Shown: positions 1 to 7,113 of the stretch, piece after piece
Layout: every line of letters begins with the position of its first letter
Numbering within the stretch: position 1 is the first letter of the stretch
From: an uncultured Clostridia bacterium
GTDB taxonomy: Bacteria > Bacillota > Clostridia > TANB77 > CAG-508
DNA length: 8,476 nucleotides
Reading direction: 5' to 3'
NCBI GenBank assembly: GCA_948857205.1
Contig: CAQPRV010000020.1
Location: forward strand, 1 to 8,476
Program-made: the position numbers and the translations under genes
Notes under the pieces: model-generated
What the model saw: the letters and a program-made list of their open reading frames with translations, nothing else
The model's database searches: none
What the model was told of the DNA's origin: nothing

Positions 1-15
1 ACGATTATTAAAGCA

Positions 16-44
16 GGAGCGACGGACTTTTAGACCGTCGCTCC
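16..44. terminator. GC-rich hairpin downstream of the HxlR fragment
   Basis: Perfect 10-bp inverted repeat: GGAGCGACGG at 16-25 and CCGTCGCTCC at 35-44, with a 9-nt loop. It begins 7 bp past the stop codon of the minus-strand HxlR fragment, where a terminator is expected. The U-tract is weak: on the minus strand the stem is followed by TGCTTTAAT. Terminator function is therefore inferred from position and stem strength. Confidence 0.55.
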
Positions 45-51
45 ATTAGAT

Positions 52-333
52 TTATATAGTTTTCTTATGTACTTGATATGAATAGTAAGTTTTTCCCCAG
101 CTACATAGTTGCGCTAAAATTGGTTGAAGGGTAGTCCCTAATTCGCTTAGGGAATATTCAACTTTTGGCGGAATTTCCGGGAATACCTTTCGGGTAATAA
201 TTCCCTGTTCTTCTAATTCCCGAAGTTGCTGCGTCAAAGTCTTTGTAGTGATGTTACCTAAAACCCGTTGTAATTCATTAAACCGGATTGTCCCACTTGA
301 TAAATGCCATAGTATTTTGCATCTATTTTCCAC
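52..333 (-). pseudogene. HxlR-family transcriptional regulator, 5'-truncated
   Basis: The 93-residue product matches the HxlR (DUF24) winged-helix family from the second helix onward. It has ILWHLSSGTIRFNELQR, then TLTQQLRELEEQGIITR (recognition helix), then PPKVEYSLSELG (wing), then a C-terminal helix. Members are usually about 105-125 residues and begin with a segment carrying a CPVE-type cysteine and an IGGKWK motif. That N-terminus is missing here. The start used is GTG at 331-333, with AGGAG 4 nt upstream, but both lie in sequence that in another frame encodes an IS transposase (IGEKWKID), so they come from the IS. The fusion removes the native promoter and start. A shortened protein might still be made, but normal dimerization and sensing are doubtful. 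The region is visibly more GC-rich than the rest of the window, suggesting a different origin. Intact relatives repress or activate nearby redox or detoxification genes. Confidence 0.8.
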
Positions 334-803
334 TTTTCTCCTATATTTTTTGGTGTTTCATATTTTTTATTGTGTTTTTTCTTACATGTATTTTTTATAT
401 TCATTCCTTTGTAATACTTTATATTTAGCCTTTTCATTACTCGATATAATGATGTTATTTTCCTCGTATAGCCTTTTTCTCTTTTTAATTTTGCCCATAA
501 CTCACATAGTGTTATTCTTGGATTTCTTCTTACATAATTCCTTATCCATCTTATTTCTTGGTTTGTATGTGATTTTGGATGTCTTGTTTTGGGCTTGTGG
601 CTTTTATCTTCAAGGCTTTCCTTTGTTCCATCATATTTTTTTACCCATCTCCATAATGAACTTCTTGATATATGATACTTTCTGCAAGTTTATTCTATAT
701 CTCTATTATTTAGATATGTTTTTACTGCATTTTCTTTTGTTTTTATATCATGTGGCAAATATCTCTTTGTATTTTCTGTTTTTTGTGGTATACTATTATC
801 CAT
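312..803 (-). pseudogene. N-terminal fragment of a DDE integrase-type IS transposase
   Basis: Reading the minus strand from ATG at 803 gives about 164 codons. The start is MDNSIPQKTENTKRYLPHD, followed by the HTH segment CRKYHISRSSLWRWVKKYDG, then EEIRWIR-like and ITLCELW blocks. It ends at YETPKNIGEKWKIDAKY, where ID holds the first catalytic Asp of the rve/DDE integrase core. This pattern matches IS transposases common in Clostridia (IS481/IS3-like; the exact family is my recollection). Two lesions are visible. One is an in-frame TAA at 690-692 (codon 38, after NNRDIE). The other is loss of everything after the first catalytic motif, where the sequence switches into the HxlR coding frame. 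No second or third acidic residue is present, so the fragment cannot be active. Overlap with the HxlR call at 312-333 reflects the ambiguous junction. Confidence 0.82.
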
Positions 804-867
804 AAGTGATTCAAGTCCTTTCGTATAATTTTTTCTTAACAATTCAATTATACTACTTGAATCACTT
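804..867 (-). promoter_or_regulatory. Nested hairpin over the transposase ribosome binding site
   Basis: The outer arms are perfect 12-mers, AAGTGATTCAAG (804-815) and CTTGAATCACTT (856-867). The inner arms are GTATAATT (823-830) and AATTATAC (846-853). The minus-strand Shine-Dalgarno GAAAGGA is exactly the 7-nt internal loop (816-822), and the ATG (803) directly follows the outer stem. I infer a structure that limits transposase translation, as in other IS elements that block translation of read-through transcripts. Confidence 0.6.
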
Positions 868-895
868 TTTTTCTACATTTTTTGTTTCACATCAA

Positions 896-923
896 TTGTA
901 ACACTACAGTTTGGCACGATAAT
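896..923 (+). promoter_or_regulatory. Possible hybrid promoter at the IS end, facing the relaxase
   Basis: TTGTAA at 896-901 lies inside the IS terminus and GATAAT at 918-923 lies in the flanking DNA, 16 bp apart. The -10 matches consensus at 5 of 6 positions and the -35 at 4 of 6. It points toward the truncated gene and the relaxase. Prediction by eye only. Confidence 0.35.
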
Positions 924-998
924 TACGAATATATTTCAAACATATTAGCTGATTTTATTTTAAAGTTTGAGAAGAAAATTTATTCAAGACAAAAATAA
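909..998 (+). pseudogene. 3' remnant of an unidentified gene cut by the IS
   Basis: From the IS boundary, the + strand is open for 29 codons, beginning VWHDNYEYISNILADFILKF and ending with a basic IYSRQK before TAA at 996-998. It has no ATG. The composition (WxxxYxxI, amphipathic helix, basic end) looks like real protein and not random AT-rich sequence. The stop lies at the edge of the relaxase Shine-Dalgarno, so the two genes were probably co-transcribed and translationally coupled. In comparable mobilization modules the gene before the relaxase often encodes an accessory protein such as MobC, but this tail does not resemble a MobC C-terminus that I know. The family is not recognised. Confidence 0.5.
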
Positions 999-1011
999 AA
1001 GGAGGAATTGA

Positions 1012-2325
1012 ATGGCAATTACAAAATATAAAGTTATTAAGAAAAATTTAGAAGCTGTAATTAATTATGCAATGAATGGAGAAAAAACTGAAAATGGTAT
1101 TTTAATATCTGCAATAAATTGTCTACCAGAAAAAGCTTATTCTCAAATGATATTAACTAAAAAAGCATTTCATAAAGAAGATGGTAGATTAGGCTATCAT
1201 ATAATACAATCTTTTAATGGTAATAAAGTATCTCTAGAGAAATGTAATAAAATTGGAATAGAACTTGCTGAAGCATTATGGGGAGATAAATATCAAGTTA
1301 TAGTTTGTACACATACCAATAAAGATAATGTTCATAATCATATCGTTTTAAATTCTGTTTCATTTATTGATAGAAGTAAATATCATAACTCAAATGTAGA
1401 AATTGCATTACTTCGAGAAACAAATGATGATATATGTAGAAAATATGGTCTATCTGTAATTGAAACTAAAAAAGCAACTAAAGAGCAAGATATAGCAAGA
1501 AGTAGAATTAAAAACTATAATCGTAATGAAGGTAAAATGGAACTTATAAAAACTGATATTGATGAAGCAATTAAGGTGGCTAAAAAGTATCAAGAATTTA
1601 TAACTATATTGTGTTATAATGGTTATTATATAAAAAGGATTGGAAATGGTATGTCTATTTCATCTCCATACTATAACAGGAATATAAGACTAGCGAGAGC
1701 ATTTGGAGAAGATTATACATTTGATAACATTAAGTCTAGAATATATCGTAATGGTGCATATAAAATGCACGAAACAAATGAAAATGAGAAAATATATAAA
1801 ATAAGAATATATGATGGTATTAAAATAAATCAAGAAAAATTAAAGACATCATCATTTTATAGATTATATGTGCATTATTTATACCTATTAAGAAAATTAC
1901 CACCTAAAATTCACTATGAAGAAAGAACAAAGGAATATTATAAAGAATTAGATAAATTTCATAAAACAAATGATGAAATAAAAATGATTGCTAGTTTTGA
2001 CTTACATTCGTTAGATGATGCTCAAAAACTAAAAACACATTTTTTAGAAAAAGTTGCACCATTGAAGAATGAAAGAGAGAAATTATGGCGAGAATTTAAT
2101 AAAACAACAAATGAAAATCAAAAAAATATTATTAAAGATAAAATAGCTACAATTACTGATGATATTAATAAAATCAACAAAGAAATACAAACTTGTAAAA
2201 GAATTACTGATGATTCTGAAAAAGGCGAAATAGAAGATAATTTAACTAAAAAACGAGTTAATGAAAATCAAGCTAAAAATGAAAAAGAACTTACTAAAAA
2301 TAAGGATAAACATAGAATTAGATAG
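1012..2325 (+). CDS. Relaxase/mobilization nuclease (MobA/VirD2-like)
   Basis: This 437-residue protein is a conjugative relaxase of the Relaxase (PF03432) type. Such enzymes nick one strand at oriT through a tyrosine, stay attached to the 5' end and pilot it into the recipient. Visible motifs are the N-terminal NYAMNGEKTENG with Tyr19 as candidate nucleophile, GYHIIQSF (62-68), and the metal-binding triad in THTNKDNVHNHIVLNSVSF with His101, His108 and His110. The order and spacing match relaxases of clostridial Tn1549-like and mobilizable elements. The C-terminal third is charged and probably helical, ending in a Lys/Glu-rich tail. The start is well supported: AAAAGGAGG ends 6 nt before the ATG. 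The length is near the family norm and no frame break is seen. No coupling protein or type IV secretion gene occurs in the window, so transfer would rely on a helper element. The neighbouring gene upstream is cut by an IS. Confidence 0.93.
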   Translation: MAITKYKVIKKNLEAVINYAMNGEKTENGILISAINCLPEKAYSQMILTKKAFHKEDGRLGYHIIQSFNGNKVSLEKCNKIGIELAEALWGDKYQVIVCTHTNKDNVHNHIVLNSVSFIDRSKYHNSNVEIALLRETNDDICRKYGLSVIETKKATKEQDIARSRIKNYNRNEGKMELIKTDIDEAIKVAKKYQEFITILCYNGYYIKRIGNGMSISSPYYNRNIRLARAFGEDYTFDNIKSRIYRNGAYKMHETNENEKIYKIRIYDGIKINQEKLKTSSFYRLYVHYLYLLRKLPPKIHYEERTKEYYKELDKFHKTNDEIKMIASFDLHSLDDAQKLKTHFLEKVAPLKNEREKLWREFNKTTNENQKNIIKDKIATITDDINKINKEIQTCKRITDDSEKGEIEDNLTKKRVNENQAKNEKELTKNKDKHRIR

Positions 2326-2341
2326 GCTCTTTGTCCTATCT
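2320..2341. terminator. Hairpin between convergent genes
   Basis: AGATAGG (2320-2326) pairs with CCTATCT (2335-2341) across an 8-nt loop. It spans the relaxase stop (2323-2325) and the stop of the convergent gene (2340-2342), which are 14 bp apart. The downstream T content is modest on both strands, so bidirectional termination is plausible but weakly supported. Confidence 0.45.
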
Positions 2342-3188
2342 ATTCTCTTTCGTTTTCCTCATTTTCTTTAAATAGTAATCTTTCTTTGAAACAAGAAAAA
2401 TTTATTAAAATTCCCTTATCCTCATAGCCAGCATTGATATAAGCTTTATTTGATGGTGGGTAATTATAGTCAGTATATAATAATGGTACTAGTCCGTTAT
2501 CTAATAATTTGTTTGTCATTTCATATATTAGATTTGCTGCATAACCTTTTCCACGTTCTTCAATTGGAGTGAAAACGTGATTTAGCCTAGCTTGACCAAA
2601 TTCTTCTTTATACATTACCATACATACAATTTTACCTTCTGGATTTTTCCATACATAGAATCTTTTAGATTCTATCATTTCTGTAGCATCTTTTTCAGCT
2701 TGCTCTCTACTTATTGAATCAACTCCATTCATTTCGTTACAATCATCAAACCAATAGTTTGCAATAATTGGTTGTTCTTGCTCATTTGGAATTGCTAAAC
2801 TTCCATCGCAATCTTTAGGTTTTTTAGTTTTTTCACAAAGCAAGAAACCCATTTCAAAATAGTCATCAGTATTTAGTCCTTTATATCCACTTTCTAAAAG
2901 TAAATTATACAATTCTTTCTTACAAGTAAGTTTATCTTTTTCTCTATCAGTTAAATATAATTTTATAGCTTGTTTAATTTCTGGAAGTAAATTTATGTCA
3001 ATATTATCTCTTGTCCATATCCATGTCGGAAGTCCTTCTGCACCTCTGCATATTACATAGTTTTCTTCATCACTATATAATTGTAGTGTTTTACTTTCTA
3101 AATTTTTGATTAATATATTAAATTTATATTTTTCTTTTTGAAATTCTGGTGAACTAAATATTTTATTATCTTTATCAATTTTTTTCAT
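2340..3188 (-). CDS. GNAT N-acetyltransferase with N-terminal extension
   Basis: This 282-residue protein has a GCN5-related acetyltransferase fold in its C-terminal half (about 145-270). KNPEGKIVCMVMYKEEF gives the central strands. NHVFTPIEERGKGYAANLIY is motif A, with the acetyl-CoA pyrophosphate loop RGKGYA at 212-217. YNYPPSNKAYINAGYEDKG is the usual motif B region (FR47-like). The first 140 residues form a helical domain with no motif that I recognise, as in a group of Firmicute GNATs of unknown substrate. It would transfer acetyl from acetyl-CoA to an amine; the acceptor cannot be read. ATG is preceded by AGGAGT about 8 nt away. It is the last gene of the minus-strand series, 22 bp after its neighbour, and probably shares that transcript. 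Confidence 0.85.
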   Translation of the reverse strand: MKKIDKDNKIFSSPEFQKEKYKFNILIKNLESKTLQLYSDEENYVICRGAEGLPTWIWTRDNIDINLLPEIKQAIKLYLTDREKDKLTCKKELYNLLLESGYKGLNTDDYFEMGFLLCEKTKKPKDCDGSLAIPNEQEQPIIANYWFDDCNEMNGVDSISREQAEKDATEMIESKRFYVWKNPEGKIVCMVMYKEEFGQARLNHVFTPIEERGKGYAANLIYEMTNKLLDNGLVPLLYTDYNYPPSNKAYINAGYEDKGILINFSCFKERLLFKENEENERE

Positions 3189-3210
3189 ACTATAACACTC
3201 CTAAATTTTA

Positions 3211-3993
3211 CTAAATAATACTTTTTTCATCTAGTATTTCTAATTTATTATTATAAAATTTATAAGTATAGGTATGAATACATTTACCATCATTTATACC
3301 TATTATAGAATCTTTTTCATCCCATACTTTATATATAAAAGGTTCTTGAAAATGTTGTTTTAAAAAATCGTATGCTTGCATATATAAAGGATTATACATA
3401 TCTGTTTCATCAATATCCTCTACGTTTTGCAGTTTTTTATGATTTGTTAGTTTCTTAATTATCTTCCAACCTAAATAATTATCTTTCATTTTATATGGCT
3501 CAAATCCCATATCCATATATACTTTTATAGCTAACCAAGTATGAGTTTGAGTATGTAACAATGTTTTCCTATGCCCTAATCTTCTCATTTGTTTTAATGT
3601 TTCTGATATTAAAGGTTTTGATAAATGTTTGCCTTGATATTCTTTCTTTACTGATACCCAATGAACATTACCTGTAATATCATTTTCTGGTATATCTAAA
3701 TAAAATGCAGTTGAAGTAGCAACTTTATATCCATTTTCATTTTCAATAAAAATACACATTTTTTTTAATTCTTCATAATGTTCTCCGTAATAATGAGTAA
3801 ATGCTTCCATTCCTTCATCAAAAGACAAAAATTCTCCTGCTGACATTTCTATTTCGACCCAATTTTTTTCATCTCCATCATTAAAATATACAAATTTATA
3901 ACCATCTGGTAGTTTATAATCTATTATATTATCTAAGTCATTATGAATCAAATATAAATCAACATATTTTAATTTTCTATTTATATTATCCAT
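3211..3993 (-). CDS. GNAT N-acetyltransferase with C-terminal extension
   Basis: 260 residues from ATG at 3993, chosen because GGAGGG lies 5 nt upstream. A longer in-frame start near 4071 would run into the previous gene and is rejected. The N-terminal part has NWVEIEMSAGEF and CIFIENENGYKVATSTAFYL, typical of a clostridial GNAT subgroup. Motif A is WVSVKKEYQGKHLSKPLISE (112-131; loop QGKHLS), followed by LLHTQTHTWLAIKVYMDMGF (145-164), the usual strand and motif B helix. The acetyl-CoA loop has His and Ser where Gly and Ala are more common. About 75 residues follow the GNAT core (184-260) and have no recognised match. The upstream two-domain GNAT gene ends 13 bp before this start, so the pair is tightly coupled. 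Substrate unknown. Confidence 0.85.
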   Translation of the reverse strand: MDNINRKLKYVDLYLIHNDLDNIIDYKLPDGYKFVYFNDGDEKNWVEIEMSAGEFLSFDEGMEAFTHYYGEHYEELKKMCIFIENENGYKVATSTAFYLDIPENDITGNVHWVSVKKEYQGKHLSKPLISETLKQMRRLGHRKTLLHTQTHTWLAIKVYMDMGFEPYKMKDNYLGWKIIKKLTNHKKLQNVEDIDETDMYNPLYMQAYDFLKQHFQEPFIYKVWDEKDSIIGINDGKCIHTYTYKFYNNKLEILDEKSII

Positions 3994-4006
3994 AAAGCCC
4001 TCCTTT

Positions 4007-4927
4007 TTACTTTTCATTATTGAATATAAAAACTCCATCCTTATAAAGACTACTCTTTTCTGTATATTCATCTATAACATTTTTCCAAAATTCAAACGCA
4101 CTTTCACTTCCAAAAGATGGTTTAACTTCCCAATTACCTTTATGCATATTAAAAAGTTCTATTGCAACTCTTTTTCCTATTTTTAATCTTCTATATTTAG
4201 GAATTACCATAAATTCTGCTATACTATGTCCATTTTCACTTTTTTGCATATATTGATTTACCATAGCAAAACCTAGCAATTTAGCTGAGTTTTCTTGCCT
4301 AATAAAATAAGCTTCTCTAGTATTATCTGTAAAATATTTATCAAACCACTTATATTCAAATACTGCATTATCATTCATTTCATTTAAATCATTTAGACTT
4401 TCTTCAAATAATGAATATTGCAATAATCTATATAAAATATCTTTATCTTCAAATTTTACTTTTTCTAATTTATATTGTTTTAATTCTACTTTTTCATATA
4501 GAAGTGCTTTCATAGGATAAAATTTTAATCCATTTACAACTTGTTCTTTATCTATATCATTAAATCCTAAATGTTTGTATACTTCATGTGCATAAGGAGA
4601 TGAATTTACAGTAAAATATCCAGTTGTGTTATTTCTTTTTATTTTATTGTATAAAGCTTTTCCAATTCCATTTTTATGATGATTACCATCTACAAAAAAC
4701 AATGCTATATGATTATTATCTTTAGTTGCAATAACTCCTACTATTTTATCATTTTCAAAAGCACCAATAAATTCTCTTGCTTTTATCCATTCTTCATCTT
4801 TAATTGCTTTTTCAAATTCATTTATACCTTCTTCTGTATAATCTGGTGCTTCATATTTCAAAAAAGTTTTCAAAACTAAATCAATAGCTGATTTCATTTC
4901 TTCTTTTTTTATTTCTCTTATTTCCAA
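4007..4927 (-). CDS. Tandem two-domain GNAT acetyltransferase
   Basis: 306 residues carrying two fused GNAT domains. Domain 1 (about 1-145) has GAFENDKIVGVIATKDNNHI, the acetyl-CoA loop HHKNGIGKAL (83-92) and YAHEVYKHLGF (112-122). Domain 2 (about 150-306) has KLLGFAMVNQYM, AEFMVIPKYRRLKIGKRVA (237-255) and GNWEVKP...SAFEFWKNVI, a pattern found in a distinct group of predicted GNATs. In domain 2 the loop reads RRLKIGK, with Lys where the first Gly of the RRxGxGK form normally sits, so cofactor binding there may be altered. The start is TTG at 4925-4927, supported by AGGTGA about 5 nt upstream; the next Met is residue 11. The gene sits 36 bp after the S51 gene in the same operon. Substrates of both domains are unknown; antibiotic or small-molecule acetylation is only a guess. 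Confidence 0.85.
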   Translation of the reverse strand: MEIREIKKEEMKSAIDLVLKTFLKYEAPDYTEEGINEFEKAIKDEEWIKAREFIGAFENDKIVGVIATKDNNHIALFFVDGNHHKNGIGKALYNKIKRNNTTGYFTVNSSPYAHEVYKHLGFNDIDKEQVVNGLKFYPMKALLYEKVELKQYKLEKVKFEDKDILYRLLQYSLFEESLNDLNEMNDNAVFEYKWFDKYFTDNTREAYFIRQENSAKLLGFAMVNQYMQKSENGHSIAEFMVIPKYRRLKIGKRVAIELFNMHKGNWEVKPSFGSESAFEFWKNVIDEYTEKSSLYKDGVFIFNNEK

Positions 4928-4963
4928 TTAAATCACCTCATATAAATATTCTTATATATTTTT

Positions 4964-5695
4964 TCATTTAATAATAAATTTTTCTTTATTATCACATAAC
5001 AAACTAATTCCACCACGACGTATTATATAGCTTTTTCCATAAACAACTATTGAATTGTCTGTTTCAAAAATATGACTTCCATCACATAAAGCATAAATTG
5101 TTCTACTTAATGACTCATTTAAAATGTTATCTCTTTGATAACTTTCTAATTCATTAAGATTAGAAGTTTCAATATTAAAATGTGGCTCTATATTTATTTG
5201 TGTTAAACCTAACCCAGAAAAATGAATAGGTTCTGAACTATAGCCATTTTCTGGACTATTATAAAGATTCTCAGCAAGATTTATTGAACCAGCACTTTGT
5301 CCAATTATAACACCACAATATTCTTTTAATAAATATTTTAAATTTATTTTACTAAAAAATTCATTTTGAATATATGTATCTCCACCGCTTAGGAATATTA
5401 AATCAGCTTGTTTTATATAATTGGTAGTATTGTGTTTTGTTCTATCATCTAAAATATAATAATTTTTAAAATATATACCAGACAATTTTAAAGATTCAAA
5501 TAATAGATTGGAATATTCATTAATTTTATCGATATTACTTGAATCAAAAGCAACATAAACGATTGTATTATAATTACAAATATTTTCTTTTAATTGATCC
5601 ACTAATCTATTTGTATTGTCAATCTCATTTGCAATCTTTTTATTGTCTATTTTGTGATAATGCTTTAAATTACTTGTTAAAAATATTTTTTTCAT
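4964..5695 (-). CDS. Peptidase S51 / dipeptidase E-like protein
   Basis: 243 residues with the class I glutamine amidotransferase-like fold used by peptidase family S51 (dipeptidase E, cyanophycinase). The key signs are QADLIFLSGGDTYIQNEFF with GGDT at 104-107, and the nucleophile elbow VIIGQSAGSINLAE with Ser134. The catalytic His is probably His172 in NIEPHFNIE. Ser, rather than the Cys of true amidotransferases, favours a serine hydrolase. Family members cleave Asp-containing dipeptides or process small peptides in the cytoplasm; the substrate here is unknown. The start is ATG at 5693-5695 with GGAGGG 4 nt upstream. A TTG 12 bases further upstream would sit beyond the Shine-Dalgarno and is rejected. 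No signal peptide is seen. The gene follows abiEii by 36 bp and precedes the GNAT genes by 36 bp. Confidence 0.85.
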   Translation of the reverse strand: MKKIFLTSNLKHYHKIDNKKIANEIDNTNRLVDQLKENICNYNTIVYVAFDSSNIDKINEYSNLLFESLKLSGIYFKNYYILDDRTKHNTTNYIKQADLIFLSGGDTYIQNEFFSKINLKYLLKEYCGVIIGQSAGSINLAENLYNSPENGYSSEPIHFSGLGLTQINIEPHFNIETSNLNELESYQRDNILNESLSRTIYALCDGSHIFETDNSIVVYGKSYIIRRGGISLLCDNKEKFIIK

Positions 5696-5731
5696 ACTTC
5701 CCTCCAATTATTTTTAATGAGCGACCTTATA

Positions 5732-6553
5732 TTAATATGTTACTTTAATCAAATTATCAAAATAATCTAATACACTATTTATAACATCTTTTATAGGTAT
5801 TTCTAACCAGTTATTATTTGTGGTATTAATTCTTGATTGAAATCTGTTATTATTTAATATATTTGTCAATCTAATATGTATATCTTTTAACTCATTTTCA
5901 CGCATATTTTCATCTTGAAAAATCAAAATATCCATGTATTTTATTAGCTTGTCCTTATCTAAATTTTCATTATTGATTAAATAGTAAAAATCAAAGATAT
6001 CTTTAAATCTAGTAAAAGTAATACCAAATTTTAATAATGATTTTAATTTTTCAACAATTATCTGTTCTTTAGAGTTTATAAGTAAACTTACACTTTCATC
6101 TATTATATTAAAATCAAAATAATACTCATCTTGTTTCATATCAAAATATTTATGTACTCCAATATCTAGTTTAGAACTTATTGAATATTTATTTTTATCA
6201 GTTAGTTGTATATAAACTCTTTTACCATCATAGTCTTGATGGTGTAAAGGTTCAATCTTTCCTGTAATTTTAATTTTTATATCATCATCAGTATTATTTA
6301 ATTCTTTTATAAAGTTACGAATAGATTTATCTTCTAAAGAATATTTTATAAAATCAATATCCATATCTCGAGTTGCACGACGCATATCTTTAGAAATATT
6401 GTGCATTACAACTCCACCTTTTACGGTTATATTCTTACTGTATTTGCTATTTCCAATTTTAAGTAAAACAATATCTTGTGCAACTTTTGAAAATGCATCA
6501 TCTTCAGAATATCCTACTGTTACATATTTATTAACGGCTTCGTATATATTCAT
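5732..6553 (-). CDS. abiEii: AbiEii/AbiGii-type nucleotidyltransferase toxin
   Basis: 273 residues of the AbiEii family (PF08843), the toxin of type IV abortive-infection systems. These are DNA polymerase beta-like nucleotidyltransferases that bring about growth arrest; some relatives act on tRNA 3' ends. Visible motifs are VKGGVVMHN with Gly46-Gly47, RRATRDMDIDFI with Arg62, Asp63, Asp65 and Asp67 (the metal and NTP-binding site), and IVEKLKSLLKFG...RFKDIFDFYYL, corresponding to the C-terminal conserved KxxD and YDL-type blocks. Length is normal and all expected residues are intact. ATG overlaps the antitoxin stop by one base (TAATG), with GAGGTG inside the antitoxin coding end, which indicates translational coupling. 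In this family the antitoxin opposes the toxin without forming a stable complex with it. Confidence 0.93.
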   Translation of the reverse strand: MNIYEAVNKYVTVGYSEDDAFSKVAQDIVLLKIGNSKYSKNITVKGGVVMHNISKDMRRATRDMDIDFIKYSLEDKSIRNFIKELNNTDDDIKIKITGKIEPLHHQDYDGKRVYIQLTDKNKYSISSKLDIGVHKYFDMKQDEYYFDFNIIDESVSLLINSKEQIIVEKLKSLLKFGITFTRFKDIFDFYYLINNENLDKDKLIKYMDILIFQDENMRENELKDIHIRLTNILNNNRFQSRINTTNNNWLEIPIKDVINSVLDYFDNLIKVTY

Positions 6554-7095
6554 TAAAACACCTCGTCTTGTATTATTTCAAAAATTTTATCTCCATTTAT
6601 AAAATATTGTAAATATTCTTCTATTTTTTGTGTATCTAATAAATTTGCTAGTTTTCTATAATTAGAGATAATTTCTTTATATAAGTCATATCCAATTTGA
6701 TTTTTATTTCTAGCTAAATCAATTAGCATTCTTTCTTTATCATAAATATTTATTTTTATTCCTTCATAATCAATTTCAGTTTTTCCCAAATTATATAATT
6801 CATCTTTCATACGAATTTGTTTTATTTTATCTGAAGTAATAGTTGTTCCATTTCTATTTGTAGCCAAATACATTGTATTTGGAATAACATCTGTTAAATT
6901 ATGATAATAATAAGCAGAGTAAGAAGTAAATACTCCATAAGGATATTTCTTCATTATAATTGCTAAATAATGAACATTAGGAATATCAGAATATATACCT
7001 TTTTCAATTTTAAAAAATTCTTTATTTTTCAATGCTTTTCGTATTTGATAAGTACTTTTATATTTATTTTTTATTTCGTTGTAAGTGTATAACAT
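6553..7095 (-). CDS. abiEi: AbiEi-type antitoxin and autorepressor
   Basis: 180 residues placed immediately before abiEii in the canonical antitoxin-first order. The N-terminal 40 residues (YTYNEIKNKYKSTYQIRKAL, then FFKIEKGIYSD) form the winged helix-turn-helix of AbiEi antitoxins. The body carries the family pattern GVFTSYSAYYYHNLTDVIP, MYLATNRNGTTI and INIYDKERMLIDLARN. Known AbiEi proteins neutralise the toxin through the C-terminal domain and repress their own promoter by binding inverted repeats with the N-terminal domain. A large inverted repeat containing the promoter lies directly upstream (7117-7166), which fits. ATG is preceded by GGAGGA at optimal distance. The protein is somewhat shorter than the roughly 200 residues or more seen in other AbiEi proteins, but no lesion is evident. 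Confidence 0.9.
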   Translation of the reverse strand: MLYTYNEIKNKYKSTYQIRKALKNKEFFKIEKGIYSDIPNVHYLAIIMKKYPYGVFTSYSAYYYHNLTDVIPNTMYLATNRNGTTITSDKIKQIRMKDELYNLGKTEIDYEGIKINIYDKERMLIDLARNKNQIGYDLYKEIISNYRKLANLLDTQKIEEYLQYFINGDKIFEIIQDEVF

Positions 7096-7113
7096 ATATT
7101 TTCCTCCAAAAAT

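Larger units (their letters stand above)
312..908 (-). mobile_element. Remnant of an insertion sequence, one end preserved
   Basis: The preserved end reads TGTAGTGTTACAATT on the minus strand (894-908), starting with TG as in many DDE elements and placed about 90 bp before the transposase ATG. The transposase fragment follows. The other terminus is missing because the element is joined to the HxlR gene near 312-323. With only one end, neither the inverted repeat pair nor a target duplication can be verified, so the exact outer base (908) is inferred from the TG...CA convention and from the resumption of a host reading frame at 909. Confidence 0.65.

Noticed and set aside
248..805. 185-codon + strand open frame
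   Set aside because: It lies antisense to the IS transposase and HxlR fragments. The predicted protein is a low-complexity Leu/Phe/Tyr-rich string typical of the reverse strand of AT-rich genes, and it has no ribosome binding site.
3994..4071. Upstream in-frame start for the middle GNAT gene
   Set aside because: It would overlap the preceding GNAT gene and lacks a ribosome binding site, whereas the ATG at 3993 has GGAGGG at good spacing.
4676..4879. 67-codon + strand frame
   Set aside because: Antisense to the two-domain GNAT gene; Phe/Ile-rich shadow without start signals.
5539..5748. 69-codon + strand frame
   Set aside because: Antisense to the S51 gene and the end of abiEii; no ribosome binding site or family resemblance.
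6399..6602. 67-codon + strand frame
   Set aside because: Antisense to the abiEi-abiEii junction, which is well supported on the minus strand.
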